From: Roseovarius carneus
GTDB taxonomy: Bacteria > Pseudomonadota > Alphaproteobacteria > Rhodobacterales > Rhodobacteraceae
NCBI RefSeq assembly: GCF_020141465.1
Contig: NZ_JAHSPD010000001.1
Span: forward strand, 248,001 to 312,000
Length of the DNA stretch: 64,000 bases
Reading direction: 5' to 3'
The notes under the pieces are model-generated. The model had not been told where the DNA came from and ran no database searches. It saw only the letters and a list, made by a program, of their open reading frames with translations. The translations under genes were made by a program, and so were the position numbers. Every line of letters begins with the position of its first letter. Position 1 is the first letter of the stretch. Shown here one piece after another: positions 46,401-53,655 of the stretch.

Positions 46401-47189
46401 CTTGTCGACAGTGCGGCGCGCGCGGTGCAAGCGCTGGACGAGCCCGAGGATCTCAACCCCGCCGCCGCCCGTGCGCGCGCGGGCGAGACGGGTGCGCGCG
46501 TCTATGGCTCCAAGCCCGGGGCGTACGGCGCGGGCCTTCAGGCAATGATCGACGAGCGGCTCTGGGCCAGCAAGGCCGATCTGGCCGAGGCTTACCTCAC
46601 TTGGGGCAGCTATGCTTATGGCGCAGGCTCAGAAGGAGAAGTGGATCGCGCAGGGTTTGAGGCGCGGCTGAGCCAGACCGAGGCCATCGTGCAGAACCAA
46701 GACAACCGCGAGCATGATATTCTAGATTCGGACGATTATTACCAGTTCGAGGGCGGAGCCGCCGCCGCTGTGAGCACGCTTCAGGGGCAAGACCGGGTGA
46801 TTTATCACAACGATCATTCGCGCCCCGAGCGGCCTGTCATTCGCACGCTGGAAGATGAGATCGGACGCGTCGTACGGTCGCGCGTGGTGAACCCCAAATG
46901 GATCGAAGGCATCAAGCGGCACGGCTATAAGGGCGCGTTCGAGATTGCGGCGACGGTGGATTATCTCTTTGCGTTTGCGGCCACCACGGGGGCTGTGCGC
47001 GGGCATCACTTTGATCTGGTTGAAGCGGCATTTCTTGAGGATGACGACACGCGCGATTTCATCGCAGATCACAACGCGCCCGCGCTGCGCGAGATTGCCG
47101 AGCGGCTTCACGAAGCAATCGACCGTGGCCTCTGGACCCCGCGATCCAACTCGGCCCGCGCGCGTATCGAGGCGGCACGCGGAGTTTAA
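43497..47189 (+). CDS. cobN: Cobaltochelatase subunit CobN
   Basis: Large catalytic subunit of the ATP-dependent aerobic cobaltochelatase, which inserts cobalt into hydrogenobyrinic acid a,c-diamide together with CobS and CobT. The 1230-residue product has the expected length and contains the H-subunit signatures: [68 protein letters not shown] and the C-terminal [29 protein letters not shown]. It follows cobW and the GNAT gene. cobS and cobT are not in the window. Confidence 0.97.
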   Translation: [1230 protein letters not shown]

Positions 47190-47566
47190 AGCGGCTCACA
47201 GCTCAGCTCGGCCAGACCACCCGATACCGCGAACACATCGCAGGAATACTCCGTCCCGCGCGGCAAGGGCGCTTTGCGGCCGCCGCAATTGAGCCGCGCT
47301 GTCATCTGCGCCGGATCACCGTCAAGGTCCCGCACCTGGCACCCGCTCACCTCTTCAATCGCCATCACGCCGCGCGATGCCACAGCCTCAAGCCTCGGCG
47401 CCCATTCGGCGTTGAGCCGGATCGCCTCTGCCCGAAGGCCATCGACGCGCACATCAAAAACGCTTTGGCCCACGCTGATCCGCACAGGCTCCACCCCCCG
47501 GAAATCGGGACCGGGCGTGTCGCAGGCCGCAAGCAGGACGGCTAGGGGAAGCAAGAGCAATCGCAT
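47186..47566 (-). CDS. Small predicted lipoprotein
   Basis: A 126-residue protein with a lipobox, LLAAC (cysteine 15), after a short hydrophobic signal. The rest is a beta-rich domain with three cysteines (SGCQVRDLD, LNCGGRK, YSCDVF, ELSCEPL region) that could form disulfides. There is no recognised family. Its stop overlaps the cobN stop by four bases in the convergent orientation. Confidence 0.75.
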   Translation of the reverse strand: MRLLLLPLAVLLAACDTPGPDFRGVEPVRISVGQSVFDVRVDGLRAEAIRLNAEWAPRLEAVASRGVMAIEEVSGCQVRDLDGDPAQMTARLNCGGRKAPLPRGTEYSCDVFAVSGGLAELSCEPL

Positions 47567-47710
47567 CCCTGAACCCTGCCAGCGAAGTGGTTAACAACCG
47601 GTTACCAAAGCCAAAGCAATTCGCATGGATCGCCTTGGGAAATAGCTTGCACACCGCGCCGCCCTCTCTCACTGTCGCGCCCAAAGCAACCCCGCCCAGA
47701 GGAGCGCCCC

Positions 47711-48319
47711 ATGACCGAAGACACAGACCGCCACGCGATGAAAATGGCCAAGAAGAAGGCCGCCCGCGACAAGATCATGGCCACCAAGACCGACGAAAAA
47801 GGCCTGATCATCGTGCATACGGGCAAAGGCAAAGGCAAATCCTCAGCCGCGTTCGGGATGATCTTCCGCTGCATCGCGCATGATATGAAATGCGCTGTGG
47901 TGCAGTTCATCAAAGGCGGGATGAGCACGGGCGAGCGCGACATGATCCTCGCGAAATTCTCGGACACTTGCGCGTTTCACACCATGGGCGAGGGCTTCAC
48001 CTGGGAGACCCAAGACCGCGACCGCGATATCGAAATGGCCCAAGCCGCATGGGAAAAGGCCAAGGAGCTGATCCGCGACGAGACCAACAAGATGGTCCTG
48101 CTGGATGAGATCAACATCGCGCTGCGCTATGATTATCTGGATATCGGTGAGGTGGTGCAATTTCTGGCCGAAGAGAAGCCGCATATGACCCATGTCGTGA
48201 TGACCGGGCGCAACGCCAAGGAAGAGCTGATTGAAATCGCCGACCTCGTGACCGAGATGGAGCTGGTCAAGCACCCGTTCCGCGCAGGCATCAAGGCGCA
48301 GATTGGCGTAGAATTCTAG
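47711..48319 (+). CDS. cobO: Corrinoid adenosyltransferase (cob(I)yrinic acid a,c-diamide)
   Basis: Transfers the adenosyl group from ATP to reduced cobalt in the corrinoid. The 202-residue product has the P-loop-like VHTGKGKGKSSAAFG, the KGGMSTGERD loop and LLDEINIALRYDYL, all diagnostic of CobO/CobA. GAGGAG precedes the ATG at 47711. It begins a three-gene plus-strand unit with the two Lin0512 genes. Confidence 0.96.
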   Translation: MTEDTDRHAMKMAKKKAARDKIMATKTDEKGLIIVHTGKGKGKSSAAFGMIFRCIAHDMKCAVVQFIKGGMSTGERDMILAKFSDTCAFHTMGEGFTWETQDRDRDIEMAQAAWEKAKELIRDETNKMVLLDEINIALRYDYLDIGEVVQFLAEEKPHMTHVVMTGRNAKEELIEIADLVTEMELVKHPFRAGIKAQIGVEF

Positions 48320-48331
48320 GAGGCGCTCAGG

Positions 48332-48676
48332 ATGGCCAAGCACCGCGTTCTGACTGAGTTCGGCATGGGCACGTCCCTGCGCCGTCAGGACTATACCGAG
48401 GCCGCACGGCGCGCCTTGCAAGACGCGCTGTGGCACAATTCGATCAACATGGCCGAGCTTTTTGGCAAGCCTAAGGAGGCGATGCTGATCGATGTGGAGA
48501 TCGCCGTGCAGGCACCGCAGGAGGTGGATTGCGAGGCGCTGAAATCCGTGTTCCCCTATGGCTGGATCAGCGTGAGCGCGACGCATGGAGGGCTCGACAT
48601 CCCCCGCCCGGATGGCGCCCCCACGGTGATCGCCAACGCCGCCATATCCGTCAGCTTCGAGATGGAGCCCACATGA
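48332..48676 (+). CDS. Lin0512 family protein, first paralogue
   Basis: A 114-residue protein, AAR-rich and without membrane segments, starting after AGGAGG. The opening VLTEFGMGTSLRRQDYTEAARRALQDAL is shared with the next gene. The family has unknown function and is often found with cobalamin genes. It follows cobO by 12 bases and overlaps the second copy by ATGA. Confidence 0.85.
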   Translation: MAKHRVLTEFGMGTSLRRQDYTEAARRALQDALWHNSINMAELFGKPKEAMLIDVEIAVQAPQEVDCEALKSVFPYGWISVSATHGGLDIPRPDGAPTVIANAAISVSFEMEPT

Positions 48677-49029
48677 GCGACCAGCGTTTTATCATCGAGA
48701 TGGGCATGGGCAATGACCTGCATGGGATGGATTATCAGAAGGCCGCCGAGCGCGCGATTGAGGATGCGATCCGCCACTCCACCCTGCCAATTTTCCAAAG
48801 CACTGCGATTCCCCTGGAGACCATGCGCGTGACCGTGACGGTCGGCGTGCAGGACCCCGCCGCACTGGATTGTGCCGCGCTGGCGAAAAGGCTCCCACGC
48901 GGGCGGGCCGAAGTGCATGCCGTTTTGGGTGGGCAGAACGTGACCAACCCCGAGACGGGCGAGACGATTGTGATCGCCACGGCGGCGGTCGAGGCGTTTT
49001 TGCCCTATCAGGGCGCGGCTTGGAAGTAA
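48673..49029 (+). CDS. Lin0512 family protein, second paralogue
   Basis: A 118-residue protein starting at 48673 (ATGA overlap with the first copy), giving MSDQRFIIEMGMGNDLHGMDYQKAAERAIEDAI. The E-x-GMG, L-x-x-x-D-Y and AA-x-RA positions match the first copy, so they are a tandem duplication that has since diverged, perhaps forming a heteromer. The role is unknown. Confidence 0.85.
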   Translation: MSDQRFIIEMGMGNDLHGMDYQKAAERAIEDAIRHSTLPIFQSTAIPLETMRVTVTVGVQDPAALDCAALAKRLPRGRAEVHAVLGGQNVTNPETGETIVIATAAVEAFLPYQGAAWK

Positions 49030-49036
49030 GCGCTGC

Positions 49037-49073
49037 TTGCTCCGCTTGGCGGGTGGTCATATAATTTGACCAA
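49037..49073 (+). promoter_or_regulatory. Promoter with overlapping operator for the FadR-type gene
   Basis: TTGCTC at 49037, 17 bases, TATAAT at 49060. Around the -10 box lies the dyad TGGTCATATAATTTGACCA (49055-49073). Dyads of the TGGTNNNACCA class are recognised by FadR/GntR-family regulators, so autoregulation is likely. Confidence 0.65.
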
Positions 49074-49092
49074 TTCCATACAAAGGCCGCCC

Positions 49093-49860
49093 ATGCCGTT
49101 TCAAAAGGTCACCCCAGAAAAGCTGTCCACAGCTGTCACCCGCCAGATTGAAAAGCTGATCCTGCGCGGGATCCTGCGTCCCAGAGAGCGTCTTCCAGCA
49201 GAGCGTGAGCTTGCCGAGCGCCTTGGCGTGTCGCGCCCCAGCCTGCGTGAGGCGGTGGCAGAGCTTCAGGCGAAGGGCCTTCTCAGCAGCCGTGCAGGGG
49301 CCGGAATCTATGTGGCCGACGTTTTAGGCTCGGCCTTTTCCGAGGCTTTGATCAGGCTTTTTGCCGAGCATGACGAGGCGGTGTTCGACTACATCGCCTT
49401 TCGCCGGGATATGGAAGCGTTGGCGGCTGAGCGGGCCGCCCGGCTCGGCTCGGACACCGATCTGATGCTGATCCAGACCCTGATGGACAAGATGGAACGC
49501 ACCCATCTGCACCCGAACCCGTCAGAGGAGGCGCGTCTGGACGCGGAATTTCACCTCTCCATTCTGGAGGCGAGCCATAATGTCGTGATGCTGCATATGA
49601 TGCGCTCGATGTTCGACCTTTTGCGCGAGGGGGTGTTTTACAACCGGCAGATAATGTTTCGCCAAAGCACCACGCGCACGGCCCTTCTGGAACAGCACCG
49701 CGCGATCAACACGGCGCTTCAGGCCCGTGATCCTATCGCGGCCCGCGCCGCCGTGGAGGCACATCTGGGGTTTGTGGAGGCCGCGCTGAACGATCAACGC
49801 CGGGCCGACGCGCATGAGGATATCGCGCGCCAGAGATTTGCCCATGAGCAGGAGCGTTAA
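49093..49860 (+). CDS. FadR/GntR-family transcriptional regulator
   Basis: A 255-residue regulator with the GntR winged helix at the N-terminus (RPRERLPAERELAERLGVSRPSLREAVAELQAKGLL) and an all-helical FCD ligand domain with the metal-site histidines (DAEFHLSILEASHN, EQHRAI, EAHLGFV). The ATG at 49093 was preferred over an upstream TTG at 49066, since that lies inside the operator. The ligand is unknown, most likely a small carboxylic acid. Confidence 0.9.
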   Translation: MPFQKVTPEKLSTAVTRQIEKLILRGILRPRERLPAERELAERLGVSRPSLREAVAELQAKGLLSSRAGAGIYVADVLGSAFSEALIRLFAEHDEAVFDYIAFRRDMEALAAERAARLGSDTDLMLIQTLMDKMERTHLHPNPSEEARLDAEFHLSILEASHNVVMLHMMRSMFDLLREGVFYNRQIMFRQSTTRTALLEQHRAINTALQARDPIAARAAVEAHLGFVEAALNDQRRADAHEDIARQRFAHEQER

Positions 49861-49866
49861 GCGATC

Positions 49867-50349
49867 CTATCGCTTTTGACGCAGCAGACCCTGCCGATCT
49901 ACATCCTTTCCCTCCGCACCCTGCCCAGACGCAATGACCTGCGCGTCATCGCCACCCGCATCCTCGGGTCCAAGGATTTCACCCGTCAGCCCCGGTTCAG
50001 GGCGGGTGACGCCGGAAATCCGGCTAGCCTCCTCAACCGCGCGCACCATCTGCGCGGTCCGCATTCTGGCAAGTGCGGCATCTGCTTTGTGGCGCGCATG
50101 ATCCGCGTCCTCAGGCTGCGCGTGCATCCCAAAGCGCCACAATTCCGCTTCGGCCCGGTTTGGAGCAGACTCAAGCTCCGGTTTACGAAGCTGCTCGGCG
50201 ATAAAATCCTCTCCGGGCGCATCATCCCCCGCGCCGTCCTTGGCGCGACGCGGAAGGTAAGGCGGATGCTGCCCGTCTTTATCGGCGGCTTTCGCACGCG
50301 AAAGCGCTAGACCCGGTCTGACCCGGCCAAACCCAGAAACAAAAGACAT
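49867..50349 (-). CDS. Hypothetical protein, 160 aa
   Basis: Not recognised. The ATG at 50349 has a perfect AGGAGG five bases upstream, the main support. The product begins MSFVSGFGRVRPGLALSRAKAADKD and is hydrophilic, with long Ala/Glu/Asp-rich helices (EDADHARHKADAALARMRTA), so low structural complexity is likely. A plus-strand frame of similar length covers the same bases but lacks a ribosome site. Confidence 0.5.
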   Translation of the reverse strand: MSFVSGFGRVRPGLALSRAKAADKDGQHPPYLPRRAKDGAGDDAPGEDFIAEQLRKPELESAPNRAEAELWRFGMHAQPEDADHARHKADAALARMRTAQMVRAVEEASRISGVTRPEPGLTGEILGPEDAGGDDAQVIASGQGAEGKDVDRQGLLRQKR

Positions 50350-50567
50350 CGACACCTCCTGACAGGCCGATCCTAAGACCTGAGCAGCCCGCCACCCACA
50401 CTCAAATTACTCCATGCCAAGCCCACCACGCCAGATCGAATTAAAGTTTGGATTAATGAAGAGTTAAAGCTCTCAGACCACAGCTTGACAGCCCCTCGCA
50501 GGCAGGCAATCGTTGACCAAATTCGCAACAAGAAAGCTCTCGCAAGGAGGGCAGCAAGGAGCCCCCC

Positions 50568-51818
50568 ATGGCAGCGCCAGGACAGAATCTAACGGTCAAT
50601 GGCGACCGCCTTTGGGACAGTCTGATGGAAATGGCGCAGATCGGCCCCGGTGTCGCGGGGGGCAACAACCGGCAGGCGCTAACCGATGAGGATGGCGAGG
50701 GGCGGCATCTTTTTCAGCGCTGGTGCGAGACGGCGGGCCTGTCGATGGGCCTTGATACGATGGGCAATATGTTCGCCCGGCGCGAGGGGACGGACCCGGA
50801 CGCCCTGCCCGTCTATGTGGGCAGCCATCTCGACACGCAGCCCACGGGCGGCAAATATGACGGGGTGCTGGGCGTGCTGGCAGGGCTTGAGATCATCCGC
50901 ACGCTGAATGATCTGGGGATCAAGACGCGCCATCCCATCGTCGTGACCAATTGGACCAATGAAGAAGGCACGCGGTTTGCCCCCGCCATGCTCGCCTCGG
51001 GCGTTTTTGCCGGGCTGCATGACGAGGGCTGGGCCCATGCGCGCACGGATGCGGATGGCAAAACCTTCGGCGCAGAGCTTGAGCGCATCGGCTGGAAGGG
51101 CACGGAGCCTACCGGCGCGCGGAAAATCCACGCGTTCTTTGAGCTGCACATCGAGCAGGGCCCGATCCTTGAGACCGAAGGGGTTGATATCGGCGTCGTG
51201 ACCCACGGTCAGGGGCTGGTCTGGACCCAAGTGACGATCACCGGCACGGACGCGCATACCGGCTCCACCCCGATGCCGATGCGCCGCAATGCGGGCCTCG
51301 CCATGGCACGTGTGCTGGAATGTGTGGACGAGATCGCGCTGAGCCATGCGCCCGACGCGGTGGGCGCTGTGGGCCATATCGAGGTCTTTCCCAACTCGCG
51401 CAATGTGATCCCCGGCAAGGCGGTCTTCACCGTCGATTTCCGCTCGCCCAATTTGGCGGTGATCGAGGATATGGTGGCACGGATGAAGGCCACGACCGTT
51501 GAGATTTGCAGCGGCATGGGGCTGGAGGTCACGTTCGAGGAGGTTGGTGGGTTTGACCCGGTGACCTTCGACGAAGGCTGCGTGACCGCCATCCGTGACG
51601 CAGCCGTGCGGCTGGGCTACTCACACCGCGACGTGATTTCCGGTGCCGGGCATGACGCCTGCTGGATCAGCCGCGTGGCCCCCACGGCGATGGTGATGTG
51701 CCCCTGCGTGGGCGGTCTCAGCCATAATGAGGCCGAGGAAATATCCAAGGAATGGGCGACGGCGGGCACCGATGTTTTGATGCACGCAGTGGTGGACGCA
51801 GCGGGGGTGGAGGCCTAA
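50568..51818 (+). CDS. Zn-dependent amidohydrolase (M20, N-carbamoyl amino acid type)
   Basis: A 416-residue M20-family hydrolase of the allantoate/N-carbamoyl-L-amino-acid amidohydrolase group (HyuC/PydC-like). Metal ligands are visible in VGSHLDTQPTGGKYDGVLG, NEEGTRFAPAMLASG and FELHIEQGPILE, with GAGHDACWISRVAPTAMV at the C-terminus. AGGAG precedes the ATG. The usual partner dihydropyrimidinase is absent, so the pathway (pyrimidine or hydantoin breakdown) is uncertain. Confidence 0.9.
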   Translation: MAAPGQNLTVNGDRLWDSLMEMAQIGPGVAGGNNRQALTDEDGEGRHLFQRWCETAGLSMGLDTMGNMFARREGTDPDALPVYVGSHLDTQPTGGKYDGVLGVLAGLEIIRTLNDLGIKTRHPIVVTNWTNEEGTRFAPAMLASGVFAGLHDEGWAHARTDADGKTFGAELERIGWKGTEPTGARKIHAFFELHIEQGPILETEGVDIGVVTHGQGLVWTQVTITGTDAHTGSTPMPMRRNAGLAMARVLECVDEIALSHAPDAVGAVGHIEVFPNSRNVIPGKAVFTVDFRSPNLAVIEDMVARMKATTVEICSGMGLEVTFEEVGGFDPVTFDEGCVTAIRDAAVRLGYSHRDVISGAGHDACWISRVAPTAMVMCPCVGGLSHNEAEEISKEWATAGTDVLMHAVVDAAGVEA

Positions 51819-51837
51819 TCTTAGCCCTCACACCGCT

Positions 51838-52899
51838 TTAATCAAATGTACCCGCAACCCGGCCTAAAAGCATGAAGGCCCGCGCGGTGCGGGTGTCGGA
51901 CAGGGCCGAGATATCCTGATCTGAGGCGGTCTCGGCAAAATCGCTGAACATGCGGTCAAAGCGGCGCAGGAAATGGTGACCTGCATCCCGGAAGATCGGG
52001 TCCTGCTTCATCCGCGCCGCCGTCAGCGCAAGAGACGAGCGGTCGCGAATACCGCCAAGCGCCGCAATCGCCCGGCCTCGCGCACCGCCCGCAAAGCTGC
52101 GCCAGACCTCGGGGCGGGCCATGTCAGGGCGCAGATCATCCATGTAAATCCCATCTTGGCTGAGTAGGGTCAGCACGTCCTGCGCGGCCTGCACCAAAAG
52201 GGCGGTAGGGCGGTCTTTCAGTGCCTTGCGCAGCGCATCGAACCCGGCCTTGTCATCGGCGGTCTCGGGGAAATTCAACGCACGAATGAAATCGGCACGC
52301 GACAATGGCGCGCTCAGCGCCTCGGCCGGGGTGCCAAGGGCCAGAACGACTTGACTGTCCTCATCCGGGGCGGGCGGCGGCGGGGCAAGGCGCACAGGCT
52401 CAGGCTGCCGCGAGGAGGAGAACGTGGCGAGCGTCGTTTCGGTCTTGCGTTGGGCGGCAGCGATCTCATCGAGTTTGCGTGCGACGGAAGGCTCATCCGC
52501 CGATGGGGCCACACGCTGGCTCTGTGCGACGTAGGCCTGCCGGATTGCATCAATCGCAGTCTGAAGGCGCTGGCTTTCCTCGCGCATCACCCGCGCCGAC
52601 CGGGCGGCCATCGCGGCGACCCAGATCATCGCGACGGGCAAGAATATGACCAACATGGTGAGCAAGAAACCCAAAGCACCGCCGCCCGGCATGGGCGGCG
52701 CCAGAAAGAGAAAAAACGCCGACACCAGCACCAGCCAGAGACCCGAGAGGATCAACGCCGCCATCTCAACACCCGAGATCGGGCCCCGCGCGGATGTGTC
52801 GTAGATCCCAAGGGATGGGGCAGACGCCTGTTTTGGCCGCGCCTCGGGCGGTAGCTGCGGTCGTTTTGCGGTGGTGCCTTGGAGAAGGCGCATTGCCAT
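51838..52899 (-). CDS. Conserved hypothetical membrane protein, 353 aa
   Basis: Not recognised. It has two predicted helices (residues about 45-67 and 77-99) following a Pro-rich N-terminal tail, then a coiled-coil-like cytoplasmic stretch (residues 100-170), a Pro/Ala linker and a helical C-terminal half. It may begin at 52899 or the second ATG at 52893. Its start lies next to the greA stop, so it is probably co-transcribed with greA. Confidence 0.8.
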   Translation of the reverse strand: MAMRLLQGTTAKRPQLPPEARPKQASAPSLGIYDTSARGPISGVEMAALILSGLWLVLVSAFFLFLAPPMPGGGALGFLLTMLVIFLPVAMIWVAAMAARSARVMREESQRLQTAIDAIRQAYVAQSQRVAPSADEPSVARKLDEIAAAQRKTETTLATFSSSRQPEPVRLAPPPPAPDEDSQVVLALGTPAEALSAPLSRADFIRALNFPETADDKAGFDALRKALKDRPTALLVQAAQDVLTLLSQDGIYMDDLRPDMARPEVWRSFAGGARGRAIAALGGIRDRSSLALTAARMKQDPIFRDAGHHFLRRFDRMFSDFAETASDQDISALSDTRTARAFMLLGRVAGTFD

Positions 52900-52906
52900 C
52901 TCTCCC

Positions 52907-53383
52907 TCAGCTATAGGAGATCTTCAGCACTTCGTAGCCGCGATCACCCCCCGGCGTGCGCACCTCGACACTGTCACCCTCATCCTTGCCGATCAGGGCG
53001 CGCGCAATGGGCGATTTGATGTTCAAAAGACCCTTTTCGATATTGGCTTCATGCTCGCCCACGATCTGCCAGGTCTTTTCCTCATCCGTATCCTCATCGA
53101 CAAGCGTCACCTTGGCACCAAACTTGATCGAGCCCGAAAGCTTGGACGGATCAATCACCTCGGCAAGGCCAAGGATGCCCTCAAGCTCCTTCACGCGCCC
53201 TTCAATGAAGCTGTGCTTTTCACGGGCGGAATGATACTCGGCATTCTCCGACAAATCGCCATGTTCACGCGCCTCTGCAATGGCCGCGATGATGGCCGGA
53301 CGCTCCACGGATTTGAGCCGTTTCAGCTCAACCTCAAGGGCGTTGTGGCCCGCCCGTGTCATCGGGATCTTATCCATACTCAT
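52907..53383 (-). CDS. greA: Transcription elongation factor GreA
   Basis: Rescues backtracked RNA polymerase by stimulating transcript cleavage. The 158-residue product has the N-terminal coiled coil with the acidic tip ([24 protein letters not shown]) and the C-terminal FKBP-like domain with [25 protein letters not shown]. An alternative start is the second ATG at 53377. Family certainty is high. Confidence 0.96.
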   Translation of the reverse strand: MSMDKIPMTRAGHNALEVELKRLKSVERPAIIAAIAEAREHGDLSENAEYHSAREKHSFIEGRVKELEGILGLAEVIDPSKLSGSIKFGAKVTLVDEDTDEEKTWQIVGEHEANIEKGLLNIKSPIARALIGKDEGDSVEVRTPGGDRGYEVLKISYS

Positions 53384-53573
53384 AGTCCCCTGTCATGGGC
53401 GCGCGCTGAGGCGACCGCCCTGCCCGTCTGTGACGAAACGTGGTATCAAAGCCGCGTCAGAGTGCCCTGAGCAGGCGGATGATTGCAAGACCGATTGCGC
53501 GGGCCGGGCACTTATCTGCGCAGTCCTCCGTGACAATTTGCCGTTTTCCCTTGGCAATGAGGTCGTGTTCTCA

Positions 53574-53603
53574 TTGACGTCGCGACCCGCGCCGCGCTAG
53601 GCA
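53574..53603 (+). promoter_or_regulatory. Candidate promoter of ETF-ubiquinone oxidoreductase
   Basis: TTGACG at 53574 and TAGGCA at 53598 with an 18-base spacer, about 50 bases upstream of the ATG. By-eye call; the -10 box is weak. Confidence 0.4.
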
Positions 53604-53655
53604 CAACAAGATCTGAATACCCGGCCCTCTGCGGCCCTGTTGCAAGGATATCCAA

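Noticed and set aside
49876-50310. Plus-strand frame overlapping the 160-aa minus-strand gene
   Set aside because: No ribosome site, whereas the minus strand has a perfect AGGAGG and ATG.
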